Source: Aquihabitans sp. G128
GTDB lineage: Bacteria; Actinomycetota; Acidimicrobiia; Acidimicrobiales; Iamiaceae
Length of the DNA stretch: 64,000 nt
Reading direction: 5' to 3'
Assembly (NCBI RefSeq): GCF_019048865.1
Contig: NZ_CP077604.1
Location: 2,480,001-2,544,000 of the forward strand
Shown here: one piece after another, positions 63,994-64,000 of the stretch
How the letters are laid out: each line of letters starts with the position of its first letter
Numbering within the stretch: position 1 is the stretch's first letter
The notes under the pieces: generated by a model
Database searches by the model: none
What the model was told of the DNA's origin: nothing
Seen by the model: the letters and a program-made list of their open reading frames with translations, nothing else
Made by a program: the position numbers and the translations under genes

Positions 63994-64000
63994 CTCCGGA

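Overview
The window is 64 kb of very GC-rich chromosomal DNA from an actinobacterium. The closest fit is an Acidimicrobiia-like lineage (Iamia/Ilumatobacter-type); this is inferred from gene content, not from any search. Supporting genes are a GpgS-like glucosyl-3-phosphoglycerate synthase, a CysO-type sulfur carrier, a HemQ/ChdC-type coproheme decarboxylase, a WXG100 protein beside an FtsK/EccC-type ATPase, a DUF222/HNH (13E12-type) gene under a perfect actinobacterial LexA box, and a groEL with a perfect CIRCE operator. Many starts (at least 15) have a TANNNT -10 hexamer only 6 to 9 bases before the start codon, so leaderless transcripts look common. I saw no rRNA, tRNA or CRISPR.

Layout. 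0-10 kb: C-terminal end of an MmyB-like regulator, an ABM monooxygenase, a Baeyer-Villiger-type flavin monooxygenase, a histidine phosphatase, an ArsR regulator coupled to an MFS exporter, several secreted or lipid-anchored proteins, a GNAT protein and a LuxR-type regulator. 10.1-16.3 kb: an SOS-controlled DUF222/HNH gene split by a 4,697-bp integrative element. The element carries a large serine recombinase, an HUH rolling-circle Rep, a helix-turn-helix protein and a lower-GC pair of unrecognised genes. Removing it between two CAACC copies rejoins the HNH gene in frame. 16.5-25.7 kb: housekeeping genes including PAC2, a methyltransferase, NUDIX, PII and GlnD, a CoA-disulfide-reductase-like enzyme and Rrf2.

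25.7-33.9 kb: a secreted trypsin-like protease, then an exopolysaccharide operon (GT2, flippase, Wzz-like, ligase/polymerase) with cytidylyltransferase and CDP-alcohol phosphatidyltransferase genes. 34-43 kb: two large paralogous secreted mosaic proteins (fibrinogen-like, beta-propeller-like, FN3 and jelly-roll modules) and a GH16 lipoprotein. All three share palindromic CACGNTGCGTG sites in their promoter regions, so they may form one surface or matrix regulon. 43-54 kb: LarE, a DUF2207 protein and HemQ in one overlapping operon, then FHA-FtsK/EccC and WXG100, an OafA-type acyltransferase and an alpha/beta hydrolase. 54-64 kb: a DHA2 exporter, groEL, cysO, gpgS, DUF427, glutamate decarboxylase, a SIP domain, YqeY and DUF2332. 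A ~185-bp repeat occurs three times here.

Five genes are frameshifted as read: protease, first mosaic protein, FtsK, acyltransferase and gpgS. Four fit single-base insertions, mostly in short homopolymers, which suggests uncorrected sequencing indels. This should be settled before calling any of them dead.
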